Shown here: one piece after another, positions 28,858-28,870 of the stretch
Position numbering within the stretch: the first letter of the stretch is position 1
How the letters are laid out: each line of letters starts with the position of its first letter
NCBI GenBank assembly: GCA_037447655.1
Contig: JBBHKE010002834.1
Coordinates: 126,001-154,870 of the forward strand
Direction: 5' to 3'
DNA: 28,870 bases
Origin: Zygnema cylindricum
Lineage: Eukaryota > Streptophyta > Zygnematophyceae > Zygnematales > Zygnemataceae
The notes under the pieces: generated by a model
Told to the model about the DNA's origin: nothing
Database searches by the model: none
Seen by the model: the letters and a program-made list of their open reading frames with translations, nothing else
Translations under genes and position numbers: made by a program

Positions 28858-28870
28858 GATAATGATGATG
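28625..28870 (+). repeat. (GAT)n microsatellite, interrupted, running off the window
   Basis: About 246 bp of GAT/ATG trinucleotides with GAC, GAA, GAG, GTT and ATA interruptions. In one frame the first half would read as an Asp/Glu tract, but a TAA lies two codons upstream and no acceptor site is seen, so it is treated as non-coding. Confidence 0.9.

Overview
This is nuclear DNA of a eukaryote. It is AT-rich, almost gene-free, and dominated by LTR retrotransposons of the Ty1/copia superfamily. A green-lineage host (land plant or streptophyte alga) is the best guess. The copia LTRs carry CACGTG G-boxes. The primer-binding sites match the anticodon-stem half of initiator-Met tRNA in what I recall as its plant form (GGGCCCACC), and the pol proteins look plant-like. 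Species cannot be named from the sequence.

Left part (1-10412). Two related blocks (1-4167 and 6135-10450) each hold, on the minus strand, a gag-only copia relative called family E. Its gag has a capsid domain, a CCHC zinc knuckle and an unusual acidic tail built of ~58-residue repeats, followed by a short (~330 bp) 3' LTR. Its N-terminal coding part is split by a family-B solo LTR. The first ~2.5 kb of the blocks are diverged (about 5% to >15%), but the last 1,690 bp look identical. Between the blocks (4168-6134) lies a minus-strand hybrid: a family-F LTR and a gag-like start codon joined almost directly to a decayed copia RNase H and a family-B 3' LTR.

Middle part (10413-24582). A non-autonomous, pyrimidine-rich family A forms an LTR-internal-LTR-internal-LTR array. 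Its first LTR is split by a 9.46 kb insertion (family F, 10878-20337, duplication GCTTG). That insertion is itself split by a full-length copia element D (11087-18306, 1,065-bp LTRs, duplication AAATG). The gag of D is split by a solo LTR of its own clade (12827-13864, duplication TCAAG). Removing the insertions restores an LTR A of 667 bp, beside 668 and 670 bp for its sisters. D keeps gag-PR-IN-RT-RNase H order but is dead: frameshifts, many in-frame stops, and a deletion removing the YVDD part of RT.

Right part (24583-28870). No recognisable gene. It holds an inverted-repeat cluster, GATATATCG palindromes, AACCGACCG-type sequence, two small GC-rich islands that could be host exons (25380-25480 and 27382-27478), a (GGGAGA)n tract and a long interrupted (GAT)n array at the window end.

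Nothing here looks like a working gene set. The interest lies in the nested insertion history, the gag-only family with its repeat tail, the mosaic duplication and LTR architecture.
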